NCBI RefSeq assembly: GCF_017876405.1
Contig: NZ_JAGINW010000001.1
Span: 12,723,203-12,787,202, forward strand
Origin: Kibdelosporangium banguiense
GTDB lineage: Bacteria > Actinomycetota > Actinomycetes > Mycobacteriales > Pseudonocardiaceae
Direction of reading: 5' to 3'
DNA length: 64,000 nt
Of the stretch, positions 7,986 to 17,552 are shown one piece after another. The notes under the pieces were generated by a model. That model was given only the letters and a program-made list of their open reading frames with translations. It made no database searches and was not told where the DNA came from. The position numbers were made by a program, and so were the translations under genes. How positions within the stretch are numbered: position 1 is the stretch's first letter; every line of letters starts with the position of its first letter.

Positions 7986-10382
7986 TTGAGCCAACGAGCA
8001 GCGACCCGTGCCCGGACCGGCATCCTGCTGGACGACGCGGCCAGACGAGTGCTGGACGCGGTCGAGGCTGACCCGTTCACGCCCATCTCAGTGGCCGTCA
8101 TCGCGCCAGGCGGCTACGGCAAGACCGTGTTCCTACGGGCCTTGCGGCGTGCGTACGACAACGCGGGCGTGCGTATCTCCGACAGGCCAGGCGATCCGGA
8201 CGTCGCTGTCATCGTCGACGACGCGCACGCACTGCCAGACGACCGGCTTCGGGAGCTGGCCGAATCGGACACGCCACGGCTGGCCATAGCTTTGCGGCCG
8301 TGGCCCCGATCGGCGGCGTTGACCGAGCTGACGCGGGCGTTGGGCACCACGGTGATGCTCACGCCGATGGACCGCGGTCAGATCAAGACGCTCGCGACCG
8401 GTGCTTTCGGCGCGGCTCCGACGGCTGAACTCGTCGAGTACCTTTTCTCCCAGACAGGTGGTGTGCCCGCGTATGCGGAACGCCTGATCACAGCCCTGGC
8501 AGCGCGTCCGGCGACCGAGGTACCGGAGGCCGCGCTCGCAGGGTTCCGCTACGACTTGGATCTGCTCGACGCCGACGTGCTGCTGTACGTGCTGGCCGCA
8601 CAAGCAGGTGCGGGACTGCGCACTGATCTTCTGGCGAGCCTGCTTGGCCGTGATGCCAACGATGTTGTCACCGTGATGGAGGCGGCGCGGGCGACGGGAC
8701 TGCTCGGGCACGACGGCGCCCTGCTGCCGATCTGTCATCGCGCGATCCGGTCGGTGATCCCTGCCGAGCGTGGTCTCGCTGTCCGGCAACGGCTTGCCGA
8801 GTTGTTGCTGGAACGTGGTGAATCCGTCCTGCCGGTGGCCCGGTCGTTGCTGGGCAGCGGTGTCGGCGGAGCCGGTGTCGCGGCTGCTTTCCATGCGGCG
8901 GCCCACGAATCGCTCACCGAGGACCCGGCGCTGTCGGCGAAACTGTTCGCCGCCGCGGTCGCCGCGGGACGGCCCATCGCGAAGTCCGCCGCGGGCTGGG
9001 CGCAGGCGTCCGCGCTCGCCGGTGACCTCGATTCCGCGCTGCGCCTTGCCGATCAGGCGATTTCCGGCGAGGACAAAGCAGGCGGCGCCCGTGTCGCGGC
9101 AACGGCCCTCGCACACCGCGGACAGCTCGGCCGCAGCGCGGAGTTGTACCGGTGGTCCGGGGACAACTCGTTCGCCACCATCGGCTTGATCGCAACCGGA
9201 CACCTGCAGGCCGTGCCCGCCTCGGCCGGGGACGGACCGCCGACCCTGCTCGACGGCGCGGCTTCCCTGATGGCACAAGGCGTCACGAAGTCCGTCACGG
9301 GTAACGCCGTCGACGCCTTGTCCGCCCTGGTCCGGGCCGCGGGACTGCTCGAACCTGCGGGCCGGGGCGTGTTGCTGCCGGACAGTCCGGCGGCACTCGC
9401 GGCACTCGTCGGCGTGCACTGCGGTGAGCTCGACGTCGCGGACTCGGTGCTTTCCCGTGCTGTGCAAGCGAACATGGGCGGACCATTGCTCTCGACGCGG
9501 CACCGATTGCTGCAGGCGTGGATCTGCATGGTGCGTGGCCGGCTCAGCACCGCGGCCGAGCATCTGGCCGCGACACGGCCGCGTGAACCGCGCGACTGGC
9601 TGTTCGCGGTCGCCCTGGAAGTGGGGCTGGCCAGGCGGAACAGCGATGTCCAGACGTTGCGCCGGATCTGGGCGCAGGCGTGCGAAGCCGTTGTGCGCCA
9701 CCCAGTCGACCTGTTCACTATCCTGCCGCTCGGCGAATTCGCCGTCGCCGCGGCGAAACTGAGCGACGAAAGCCGCCTCGGGCCGCACCTTCGCGAGGCG
9801 TACGCGCTGGCCAGCCGATTGGGCGACCCGGAACTGTGGGTCAGCCCGCTGCACTGGAACGGCCTGCACGCCGCGATCGTGGCCGAGAAACCTGCCGAAG
9901 CAGCCGAACATGTGGCCGCCATGGCCGCCAACCAAAGCCGGTTCGGCCGCGCGATGGCCGAGGCCGCACAGTGCTGGCTCGATGTCGTCGCAGGCAAAGT
10001 CGACCCTGTGCGCGCTGAGACCGCCGCGCGTGGCCTGCACGACGCGGGCATGTGGTGGGACGGATCGCGCCTGGCCGGCCAGGCCGCGATCCGTACTTCC
10101 GACCGCAAGGCGATGGTGACGTTGCTGGACTGCGCCCGGGAGTTGCAGGGCCGGCAGGCCGCGGCGGACCCCGCACCGGCCGCCGAGAGCCCGCTGAGCG
10201 ACCGGGAACAGGAAGTGGCCGGCCTGGTTCTGCAAGGCATGACCTACAAGCAGGTCGGCGATCAGTTGTTCATTTCGGCCAAGACCGTCGAACACCATAT
10301 GGCGCGGATGCGGCAACGACTCGGCGCCAGCAGCCGCAGTGACTTGCTGGCCCAGCTTCGCGCACTTACCTCACGAACATGA
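7986..10382 (+). CDS. Large LuxR-family ATPase regulator (STAND/MalT-like)
   Basis: 798 aa. TTG start with GAGGA at 7975-7979. P-loop APGGYGKT at residues 40-47 and Walker B VAVIVDDAH near 75. A long Ala-rich helical (TPR-like) middle is followed by a C-terminal LuxR HTH over about the last 65 residues (LSDREQEVAGLVLQG ... SAKTVEHHMARMRQRLG). Mycobacterial iniBAC also has a LuxR/MalT-like regulator gene nearby (iniR), so control of the divergent iniBAC-like operon is a reasonable inference. Confidence 0.88.
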   Translation: MSQRAATRARTGILLDDAARRVLDAVEADPFTPISVAVIAPGGYGKTVFLRALRRAYDNAGVRISDRPGDPDVAVIVDDAHALPDDRLRELAESDTPRLAIALRPWPRSAALTELTRALGTTVMLTPMDRGQIKTLATGAFGAAPTAELVEYLFSQTGGVPAYAERLITALAARPATEVPEAALAGFRYDLDLLDADVLLYVLAAQAGAGLRTDLLASLLGRDANDVVTVMEAARATGLLGHDGALLPICHRAIRSVIPAERGLAVRQRLAELLLERGESVLPVARSLLGSGVGGAGVAAAFHAAAHESLTEDPALSAKLFAAAVAAGRPIAKSAAGWAQASALAGDLDSALRLADQAISGEDKAGGARVAATALAHRGQLGRSAELYRWSGDNSFATIGLIATGHLQAVPASAGDGPPTLLDGAASLMAQGVTKSVTGNAVDALSALVRAAGLLEPAGRGVLLPDSPAALAALVGVHCGELDVADSVLSRAVQANMGGPLLSTRHRLLQAWICMVRGRLSTAAEHLAATRPREPRDWLFAVALEVGLARRNSDVQTLRRIWAQACEAVVRHPVDLFTILPLGEFAVAAAKLSDESRLGPHLREAYALASRLGDPELWVSPLHWNGLHAAIVAEKPAEAAEHVAAMAANQSRFGRAMAEAAQCWLDVVAGKVDPVRAETAARGLHDAGMWWDGSRLAGQAAIRTSDRKAMVTLLDCARELQGRQAAADPAPAAESPLSDREQEVAGLVLQGMTYKQVGDQLFISAKTVEHHMARMRQRLGASSRSDLLAQLRALTSRT

Positions 10383-10406
10383 GCCACATTAGAGAATGTG
10401 AAGATC

Positions 10407-10457
10407 GTGCGCGGTACCCCATTATCGGAAAAAAATTTCGCACCAGGTACCGCGCAC
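10407..10457 (+). terminator. 12-bp inverted repeat after the LuxR-type gene
   Basis: Perfect arms GTGCGCGGTACC at 10407-10418 and its complement at 10446-10457. Outer flanks extend the pairing (GTGAA before, TTCAC after) with a 4-nt bulge. The loop is AT-rich. It lies 25 bp after the stop codon. Confidence 0.65.
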
Positions 10458-10831
10458 TTCACAACATCTTATGTGACCCGGTGTTTCGGGCAACGAACCG
10501 ACGGATCATAGCCGGAGGCCTGCCATCTGTTCGCGCACTCCCGACAGTTCTCCGAGGACGTCAGCACCGCCCTGGGCGGAACATGCCGGGTCCGGATGAG
10601 CAACCGAACAAAGTGGACGATCGATTTCATCGAGAACATGACGTGCTCAATTCGTCGGGCGCGGCGGCTCTTATTCGCAGTTTGAGAATTCGCCAATCAT
10701 AGACGCCCTGGCCGCGGTTTGCCGCCCGGGTACCGGCGGCGTGGCTGACCAGGCGGGCCGCCCGCCGGACGGCCGTTGACAGCCGGTGGGCGTCTCTGGT
10801 CAGTTGCAGGTAGTGGAGAAGGGACGAGACC
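10458..10831. other. Intergenic stretch without a recognised gene
   Basis: About 370 bp. Short open frames on both strands show no family features or ribosome sites. The right end carries the promoter region and the site GAAGGGA for the carboxypeptidase gene. Confidence 0.5.
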
Positions 10832-12079
10832 ATGGCGATTTCCGGAAAACTGGTGGCCACAGCGGCTGTGACTCTGGTGCTGACAGTGCTCCCTGGGCTG
10901 CCTGCCGCTGCTGAGCAACGTCCGCCCAGGACTGGTTTCGAGCAGTCCGACGGCGCGCGTTGGACGACTGAGGCGCAGGAGCAGCAGTTCCTGCGGGAGG
11001 TCGACCGGGCCGGCCGCAACGTGAGCGTCAGCCAGATCGGCAAGACCGTCCAGGGCAGGCCGTTACAGCTGGTCCGGATCGGTGAGGGCAAGCCGACGAC
11101 CGTGCTTTTCCTGTGCTCGCAACATGGTGACGAGCCGGCCGGCCGGGAGGCGTGCCTGATCAAGATCCGGGACCTCGCGTTCGGCAAGGCGGCCATCCCA
11201 CCTGCGGCGACGCTGTTGTTCGTGCCCACGGCCAATCCTGACGGCCGGGCGGCCAACACCCGGGGCAACGCCAACGGCGTCGACATCAACCGCGACCACA
11301 TCGCGCTCGACACGCCCGAAGGCAAGACGTTCGCCAAGCTCATCCGCGACTACGAGCCGGATGTGGTGCACGACTTGCACGAGTTCGGACCTCGGCCGTT
11401 GGTGTACGACAAGGACGTGCTGTGGCTGTGGCCGCGCAACCTCAACGTCAACCAGCGCGTGCACGACGAAGCCGAGAAGCTCTCACGCGACTACGTGCGC
11501 GTGAACGTGGAGGCCGCTGGGCACACGAGCGGCGTGTACGGGATCCTGATCGACCCGGTCACCGGGCAGCCCACGCAGCAGATCGCGGGTGACGGCCAAG
11601 AGCGGATCCTGCGCAACACCGTGGGCATCAAGCACGCCCTTGGCCTGCTTGTGGAGACCAACGACGAGCCCAACCCAGGCGAGGACGTCCCCGCCGCGGC
11701 CCGTCGGCGCGTGAGCTCGCACCTGGACGGCGTCGCCGGGACCTTCCGGCTGCTGAAGGAACGGCGTGGCCAGCTCGAATCCGCGACGACCCTGAGCCGG
11801 GTGACGGCGCCGTTCAAGCGGGGCCCGATCTACTTCGGTGGCGCCGACAACGAGGCACCCGCGCCCGGCGAGGTCGTGGCGGACCCGCCATGCGGCTACC
11901 AGCTGACTGCGGCGCAGCACGAACAGGTCAAAGAGAAGCTCGCCCTGCACGGGGTGCACGTCCAGCGCAACGGGTTCGTGCCGCTTGCCCAGCAGGCACG
12001 CGCCCTGATCCCCTTGCTGCTGGATGCCCGGGCCGACTTCGAGCTCGTCGCCGCCACCCCAGTCCAAAACTGCCGCTGA
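10832..12079 (+). CDS. Secreted zinc carboxypeptidase, M14 family
   Basis: 415 aa. A typical Sec signal peptide comes first: basic MAISGKLV, hydrophobic VTLVLTVLPGL, and a probable cut after AAAEQ. The M14 core shows the zinc ligands H-G-D-E near residue 96 and the third ligand in VVHDLHEFG near 180, with VPTANPDGR and VDINRDH typical of the family. The proposed catalytic Glu is in LLVETNDEPNPG. An SD-like GAAGGGA precedes the ATG. Probable role: cleavage of C-terminal residues from peptides or peptidoglycan-like substrates outside the cell; substrate unknown. It is followed by a strong hairpin. Confidence 0.9.
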   Translation: MAISGKLVATAAVTLVLTVLPGLPAAAEQRPPRTGFEQSDGARWTTEAQEQQFLREVDRAGRNVSVSQIGKTVQGRPLQLVRIGEGKPTTVLFLCSQHGDEPAGREACLIKIRDLAFGKAAIPPAATLLFVPTANPDGRAANTRGNANGVDINRDHIALDTPEGKTFAKLIRDYEPDVVHDLHEFGPRPLVYDKDVLWLWPRNLNVNQRVHDEAEKLSRDYVRVNVEAAGHTSGVYGILIDPVTGQPTQQIAGDGQERILRNTVGIKHALGLLVETNDEPNPGEDVPAAARRRVSSHLDGVAGTFRLLKERRGQLESATTLSRVTAPFKRGPIYFGGADNEAPAPGEVVADPPCGYQLTAAQHEQVKEKLALHGVHVQRNGFVPLAQQARALIPLLLDARADFELVAATPVQNCR

Positions 12080-12086
12080 GTTTTGT

Positions 12087-12135
12087 CCCCAATGCCACAT
12101 TGGGGACATCCCATGCCACCAATGTGGCATTGGGG
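12087..12135 (+). terminator. 17-bp inverted repeat, CCAATGCCACATTGG-type palindrome
   Basis: Arms at 12087-12103 and 12119-12135 are perfect (17 bp, 15-nt loop), flanked by TTTTGT and a complementary CAAACAAAA. Each arm is itself nearly palindromic. It probably terminates the carboxypeptidase transcript; the internal palindrome may be a dispersed extragenic repeat. Confidence 0.7.
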
Positions 12136-12166
12136 GCAAACAAAACCTGGATCTGGGGGTTGAGCG

Positions 12167-13438
12167 TTGAGCGACGAAGCCCGTTTTCCGGGCGAGGTCT
12201 GGGTACTGCTGTCGGCGACGTTCCTGGTCACCCTCGGGTTCGGGGTGATGGCGCCGGTCGTGCCCGCGCTGGCCACCAGCTTCGGGGTCGGGATCACCGC
12301 GGCGTCGTTCATCGTCAGCGCGTTCTCCATCGTGCGGCTGCTGTTCGCGCCGATGGGCGGGCGGCTGGTGTCGAAGTTCGCCGAACGGCGGGTCCTGCTG
12401 GCCGGGCTGGCGCTCAACGGGGTCGCCACGGCCGCGTGCGGCTGGGCGGGGTCGTACACGCAACTGCTGGTGTTCCGGTCGATCGCGGGCATCGGCTCGG
12501 TGATGTTCACCGTGGCGGGTATCGGGCTGATCCTCCGGCTGAGCCCGGCCGGGCTGCGCGGCCGGGCCGCCGGGATGTGGTCGACAAGCGCTCTGCTCGG
12601 CAACATGGCCGGGCCGTTGCTCGGCGGGTTGATCGCGGGGTCGTCGCTGCGGTTGCCGTTCATCGCGTACGGCGGCTCGACGCTGCTGGCCGCGTTGATC
12701 GTGTGGCTGCTGCTGCGCCACTCCGTGCACACAGCCCCCTCAGCAGTGCGTGACCTGCCGGAGTTCACGGTCCGGCAAGCGGTGCGTACCAAGGCCTACC
12801 GGGCGGCACTGGCGTCGTCGTTCGCCAACGGATGGGTCACGCTCGGCGTGCGATTCGCGTTGATCCCGCTGTTCGTCGTCTACCACCTCGGCGGGACCAG
12901 CGTGACCGCAGGCATCACGCTGACTGTCTATGCGGTCGGTACGGCGTCGACACTGCTGCTGTCGGGCCGTATCGCCGACCGTAAGGGCCGTAGACCTGTG
13001 GCCCTGGCCGGGCTCACTGTGCTCACGATGGGCGTACTGGCGCTGGGCTTGGCGGAGTCCATGCAGTTCCTGGTCGGCGCAGCCCTGATCGCGGGCATCG
13101 GCTCGGGCATGATCAACCCGGCGCAGACCGCGACGGTCGCCGACGTAATCGGCACGCAGGTGCGGGGCGGTCCGGTGCTCGCGACCTTCCAGATGGCCGC
13201 CGACCTCGGCGCCATCGTCGGGCCGGTGGTCGCGGGCGCGCTCGCGGACATGTGGTCCTACCAGGCGGCGTTCTCAGCCACCGCGGTCATATCCGTCCTG
13301 GCCCTGGCCGTGTGGCTACGGGCCCCGGAAACGCTGGTGGGCGGCGCCGTATCGGCACCGCCCACCAAGGTCTCCCAGCGTCAGGCCGAGCCCGGGTCCG
13401 AAGTCTGCGGACCGGCCGCGGACACGTCGTCGAGCTGA
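12167..13438 (+). CDS. MFS transporter, 12-TM type
   Basis: 423 aa. TTG start with a G-run (12155-12159) as ribosome site. About 12 hydrophobic helices. The MFS loop 2-3 motif is represented by PMGGRLVSKFAERR and its repeat in the second half by SGRIADRKGRRPV. Probable proton-driven efflux of small molecules; the substrate cannot be told. The 3' end overlaps the convergent aceE 3' end by 58 bp. Confidence 0.88.
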   Translation: MSDEARFPGEVWVLLSATFLVTLGFGVMAPVVPALATSFGVGITAASFIVSAFSIVRLLFAPMGGRLVSKFAERRVLLAGLALNGVATAACGWAGSYTQLLVFRSIAGIGSVMFTVAGIGLILRLSPAGLRGRAAGMWSTSALLGNMAGPLLGGLIAGSSLRLPFIAYGGSTLLAALIVWLLLRHSVHTAPSAVRDLPEFTVRQAVRTKAYRAALASSFANGWVTLGVRFALIPLFVVYHLGGTSVTAGITLTVYAVGTASTLLLSGRIADRKGRRPVALAGLTVLTMGVLALGLAESMQFLVGAALIAGIGSGMINPAQTATVADVIGTQVRGGPVLATFQMAADLGAIVGPVVAGALADMWSYQAAFSATAVISVLALAVWLRAPETLVGGAVSAPPTKVSQRQAEPGSEVCGPAADTSSS

Positions 13439-16191
13439 TACTTCCGGGTCGCCTCGATCACCACGGACTTGTCGACCTCACCACGCCTGGCCAGCGCCGC
13501 CAGCACAGCCACCGTGGTCGACTCCGCGTCCACGAGGAAGTGACGGCGAGCCGCCGGGCGCGTGTCGGAGAAGCCGAAGCCGTCCGTGCCGAGGGTGACC
13601 ATGTCGGTGGGCACCCACGGCCGGATGAGGTCCGGAACCGCCCGCATCCAGTCCGACACCGACACGACCGGACCGTCCGACCGCGACAGCGCCGATGTCA
13701 CGTACGGCACGCGAGGCTCGGCCTCCGGGTGCAGCAGGTTGTGCCTGTCGACCTCCACGGCGTCACGGCGCAGCTCCGAGTACGACGTGGCCGACCAGAC
13801 ATCGGCCTGCACGCCCCACTCGTCGTTCAGCATCTGCTGCGCCTTGAGCGCCGCCGGGAGCGCCACACCCGAACCCAGGATCTGCGCCTTCGGGCCATTG
13901 CCTGCCGGGGCGTCCGCGTAGTGGTAGAGGCCACGCAGGAGGCCTTCCACGTCCAGGTTCTCCGGCTCGGCCGGCTGCTGGTACGGCTCGTTGTAGACGG
14001 TCAGGTAGTAGTAGATGTCCTCGGCCTGGTCGCCGTACATCCGCCGTAGACCGTCCTTGACGATGTGCGCCACCTCGAACGACCACGCGGGGTCGTACGC
14101 GATCACAGCCGGGTTCGTGGCCGCCAGGAGCAACGAGTGGCCGTCAGCGTGCTGCAGGCCCTCCCCCGTCAGGGTGGTTCGTCCCGCAGTCGCACCGAGC
14201 ACGAACCCACGGGCCATCTGGTCGGCCGCCGCCCACAGACCGTCACCGGTCCGCTGGAACCCGAACATCGAGTAGAAGATGTAGATCGGGATCATCGGCT
14301 CGCCGTGCGTGGCATACGACGTTCCCACCGCGGTGAACGACGAGGTCGAGCCCGCCTCGTTGATGCCCTCGTGCAGGATCTGGCCCTTTTCGCTCTCCTT
14401 GTAGGCGAGCATCAGCTTGGCGTCCACGCTGGTGTAGAGCTGGCCGTTGCGGTTGTAGATCTTCTGCGTGGGGAACATCGAGTCCATGCCGAAGGTCCGG
14501 GCCTCGTCCGGGATGATCGGCACGATCCGCGGCCCGATCTCCGGGTCCTTGGCCAGGTCGCGCACCAGCCGGACGAACGCCATGGTGGTGGCGACCTCCT
14601 GCTTGCCCGAGCCCTTGCGGATCACGTCGTAGACCTTGTCGCCCGGCAGCACCAGCGCCTTGGCCTTCGCCCGGCGCTCCGGCACGTGCCCGCCCAGCTG
14701 ACGGCGCCGCTCCAGCATGTACTGGATGTCCGCGGACTCCATGCCCGGGTGGTAGTACGGCGGCAGGTACGGGTCCTTCTCCAGCTCCGCGTCGGAGATC
14801 GGGATCCGCAGCGTGTCCCGGAAGCCCTTGAGGTCGTCCAGGGTCATCTTCTTCATCTGGTGCGTGGCGTTGCGCGCCGCGAAGTGCGTGCCGAGGTTGT
14901 AGCCCTTGATCGTCTTGGCGAGGATCACCGTGGGCTGGCCGTTGGTCTCGGTGGCCGCCTTGTAGGCCGCGTAGACCTTGCGGTAGTCGTGGCCACCCCG
15001 CTTGAGGTTCCAGATCTCCGGGTCGTCCAGGTTGACCACGAGCTCCTTGGTCCGCGGGTCGCGGCCGAAGAAGTGCTCACGCACGTAGGCGCCGTCGTTG
15101 GCCTTGTAGGTCTGGTAGTCGCCGTCCGGGGTGGTGTTCATCAGGTTGACCAGGGCGCCGTCGCGGTCGGCGTGCAGCAGGGCGTCCCACTCACGGCCCC
15201 AGATGACCTTGATGACGTTCCAGCCCGCGCCGCGGAAGAACGACTCCAGCTCCTGGATGATCTTGCCGTTGCCGCGGACCGGGCCGTCCAGCCGCTGCAG
15301 GTTGCAGTTGATCACGAAGGTCAGGTTGTCCAGGCCCTCGTTGGCCGCCACGTGGATCAGGCCGCGCGACTCCGGCTCGTCCATCTCGCCGTCGCCGAGG
15401 AACGCCCATACTCGCTGGTCGGATGTGTCCTTGATGCCGCGGTCGTGCAGGTAGTGGTTGAACCGGGCCTGGTAGATGGCGTTCATCGGGCCCAGGCCCA
15501 TGGACACCGTCGGGAACTCCCAGAAGTCCGGCATCAGCCGCGGGTGCGGGTACGACGGCAGGCCGCCGCCCATCCCGGCGTGCGAGTACTCCTGGCGGAA
15601 GCCGTCGAGCTGGGTCTCGGCGAGGCGGCCCTCCAGATACGCGCGCGCGTACATGCCCGGGGAGGCATGTCCCTGGAAGAAGACCTGGTCACCGCCACCC
15701 GGGTGATCCTTGCCACGGAAGAACCAGTTGAACCCGACCTCGTAGAGCGTCGCGGACGACGCGTACGTGGAGATGTGACCGCCGACGCCGACACCCGGCC
15801 GCTGCGCGCGGTGCACGGTCATGGCCGCGTTCCAGCGGATCCACGCCCGGTACCGGCGCTCGACCTCCTCGTCACCGGGGAACCACGGCTCCTGCTCGGT
15901 GGGGATGGTGTTGACATAGTCGGTGCTGGTCAGCGACGGGATCCCAACGCGGTTCTCGCGGGCACGCTCGAGCAGCCGGAGCATCAAGTAGCGAGCACGC
16001 TGCTGGCCACCCTCCTTGAGGGCGGCGTCGAACGACTCGAGCCACTCGGTGGTCTCGTCCGGGTCGATATCGGGCAGATGGGCGGCGAGGCCGTCGCGGA
16101 TAACGTGCACCCGGCCAGGGGCATTCACGCTGTTTGAGTTGGTTTGCGGGGCCAAGGGGTCTCCTCGCCTGGTTCTCTCGTTGTTACTCAC
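13381..16191 (-). CDS. aceE: Pyruvate dehydrogenase E1 component, homodimeric
   Basis: 936 aa, full length for AceE. It decarboxylates pyruvate with thiamine diphosphate and passes the acetyl group to the E2 lipoyl domain in central metabolism. The ThDP/Mg motif is clear (FLGDGEMDEPES ... NCNLQ), as are N-terminal blocks such as EPWFPGDEEVERRYRAWIRW. Divergent from DUF3052 and ahpE, the same neighbours as in Mycobacterium tuberculosis (Rv2241 with Rv2238c/Rv2239c). No clear SD before the GTG start. The long antisense frames over this gene are artefacts. Confidence 0.97.
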   Translation of the reverse strand: MSNNERTRRGDPLAPQTNSNSVNAPGRVHVIRDGLAAHLPDIDPDETTEWLESFDAALKEGGQQRARYLMLRLLERARENRVGIPSLTSTDYVNTIPTEQEPWFPGDEEVERRYRAWIRWNAAMTVHRAQRPGVGVGGHISTYASSATLYEVGFNWFFRGKDHPGGGDQVFFQGHASPGMYARAYLEGRLAETQLDGFRQEYSHAGMGGGLPSYPHPRLMPDFWEFPTVSMGLGPMNAIYQARFNHYLHDRGIKDTSDQRVWAFLGDGEMDEPESRGLIHVAANEGLDNLTFVINCNLQRLDGPVRGNGKIIQELESFFRGAGWNVIKVIWGREWDALLHADRDGALVNLMNTTPDGDYQTYKANDGAYVREHFFGRDPRTKELVVNLDDPEIWNLKRGGHDYRKVYAAYKAATETNGQPTVILAKTIKGYNLGTHFAARNATHQMKKMTLDDLKGFRDTLRIPISDAELEKDPYLPPYYHPGMESADIQYMLERRRQLGGHVPERRAKAKALVLPGDKVYDVIRKGSGKQEVATTMAFVRLVRDLAKDPEIGPRIVPIIPDEARTFGMDSMFPTQKIYNRNGQLYTSVDAKLMLAYKESEKGQILHEGINEAGSTSSFTAVGTSYATHGEPMIPIYIFYSMFGFQRTGDGLWAAADQMARGFVLGATAGRTTLTGEGLQHADGHSLLLAATNPAVIAYDPAWSFEVAHIVKDGLRRMYGDQAEDIYYYLTVYNEPYQQPAEPENLDVEGLLRGLYHYADAPAGNGPKAQILGSGVALPAALKAQQMLNDEWGVQADVWSATSYSELRRDAVEVDRHNLLHPEAEPRVPYVTSALSRSDGPVVSVSDWMRAVPDLIRPWVPTDMVTLGTDGFGFSDTRPAARRHFLVDAESTTVAVLAALARRGEVDKSVVIEATRKYQLDDVSAAGPQTSDPGSA

Positions 16192-16500
16192 GCCAATTCA
16201 ACCCGGTTGGCGCGCGTCATACCCATCGTCGTCCCGATCGAGCGCCACGTCATCACTACTGGTGAGTAACCCGATGGCGGTGTACCCCACACTCGCAGGA
16301 GTGGTATTGCCTCTACGTGGCACAGGACGTTCCGATGCATACCGTCACCGTAGTGCGGGCGAGGTTGGACTCCCGCGCGGACACAGTTGGGGCTTATCCC
16401 GGTGTGGACGGTTGCGCACTTGGGTACTGAAAGTGTTCGCTATCGCCTAACACGCGGAGCCTTCCGGCGCCGCAATGGTTCGCATGGAGGAGTGGAAGCC
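16192..16500. promoter_or_regulatory. Divergent intergenic region aceE / DUF3052
   Basis: 309 bp without a gene; it must hold the aceE promoter and that of DUF3052. A small palindrome CAACC-C-GGTTG lies at 16199-16209, just upstream of aceE. GGAGGAG at 16486-16492 is the ribosome site of the DUF3052 gene. Confidence 0.5.
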
Positions 16501-16932
16501 GTGGTGGCCGCGGGAGACGCCGGCAAAGCAGGCGTCGCCGAGAAGCTTGGGATCGAGCCAGGCATTGTCGTCCAGGAGATCGGCTGGGACGAGGACGTCG
16601 ACGACGACGTGCGTGCCGCCATCGAGGAGCGGAGCGGAAGCGACCTGCTCGATGAGGACGCCGACGAGGTGGTCGACGTAGTCCTGCTGTGGTGGCGAGA
16701 AGACGACGGTGACCTCGCCGACACCTTGCTGGACGTACGCAGCCCGCTCGCCGACACCGGGATCATCTGGGTGCTGACACCCAAGACCGGCCGCGACGGG
16801 CACGTCGAGCCGAGTGAGATCGCCGAGGCGGTGTCGACAGCAGGCATGTCGCAGACATCCAACATCAACGTGGGGAACGACTGGACGGGCAACAGGCTGG
16901 TGTCGCCCAAATCGGCCAACACCCGCCGCTAG
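16501..16932 (+). CDS. DUF3052 family protein
   Basis: 143 aa from GTG 16501 (GGAGGAG 8 nt upstream). Acidic protein with the family blocks AEKLGIEPGIVVQEIGWDEDVDDDV, LLWWREDDGDL and WVLTPKTGRDG; ends TSNINVGNDWTGNRLV. Function unknown, conserved in actinobacteria beside ahpE and near aceE. Confidence 0.92.
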   Translation: MVAAGDAGKAGVAEKLGIEPGIVVQEIGWDEDVDDDVRAAIEERSGSDLLDEDADEVVDVVLLWWREDDGDLADTLLDVRSPLADTGIIWVLTPKTGRDGHVEPSEIAEAVSTAGMSQTSNINVGNDWTGNRLVSPKSANTRR

Positions 16933-17028
16933 CGTTCCCCGAAGGGCGAACCGTCTGGGCCGTGTCCCCAGACGGGGTACTAGGCTGGGCACGCTCGGAC
17001 AAGCAGACACCTCTGGGAGGATGCGGGT

Positions 17029-17490
17029 ATGGCGGTCGAGGTCGGCTCGAAGGCCCCTGACTTCACGCTCAACGACTACAACAAGCAGCCAGTCACGCTG
17101 TCGTCCTACCAGGGCGAGAAGAATGTGCTGCTGGTGTTCTACCCGTTCGCGTTCAGCGGCATCTGCCAGGGTGAGCTCTGCCAGGTCCGCGACGAGCTCG
17201 CGACCTACACCGACGCGAACGTCCAGGTCATCGGCGTGTCCGTGGACACCCCCTTCAGCCTCAAGGCATGGGCCGACCAGCAGGGCTACCAGTTCCCCCT
17301 GCTCTCGGACTTCTGGCCGCACGGCACCGTGGCGACCGCCTACGGCGTCTTCAACGACAAAGCCGGCCTCGCCAACCGCGGCACCTTCCTGATCGACAAG
17401 GACGGCGTGGTCCGCTACGCCGAGATCAACCAGCCCGGCGAAGCCCGCGACCAGGAGGCCTGGAAAAAGGCTGTCGCCGACCTGGCATGA
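17029..17490 (+). CDS. ahpE: AhpE-type peroxiredoxin
   Basis: 153 aa, the usual length. It reduces hydrogen peroxide and organic peroxides in the cytosol. The peroxidatic site is FSGICQGELCQVRD with Cys46 as the peroxidatic residue and Cys51 the conserved second Cys of the AhpE motif; the thioredoxin fold runs from APDFTL to the C-terminus. ATG with a good ribosome site (CTGGGAGGA). It lies 96 bp after DUF3052, in conserved synteny. The tRNA follows 62 bp downstream. Confidence 0.95.
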   Translation: MAVEVGSKAPDFTLNDYNKQPVTLSSYQGEKNVLLVFYPFAFSGICQGELCQVRDELATYTDANVQVIGVSVDTPFSLKAWADQQGYQFPLLSDFWPHGTVATAYGVFNDKAGLANRGTFLIDKDGVVRYAEINQPGEARDQEAWKKAVADLA

Positions 17491-17552
17491 TTGACCCAGC
17501 ATGATTGATACAGTCAGGTGACTCCGCCTCAACCATCGGCGTCACCTGATCA

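Noticed and set aside
8133..10316. 727-aa minus-strand ORF antisense to the LuxR-type gene
   Set aside because: Shadow frame of a high-GC gene; the plus strand has P-loop and LuxR HTH motifs.
10379..10702. 107-aa ORF after the LuxR-type gene
   Set aside because: It starts in the stop codon region and runs through a strong hairpin; no family features.
13252..16137. Long plus-strand ORFs (265 and 690 aa) antisense to aceE
   Set aside because: GC-bias shadows: composition is His/Arg/Val-rich without family features, while the minus strand is an unmistakable AceE.
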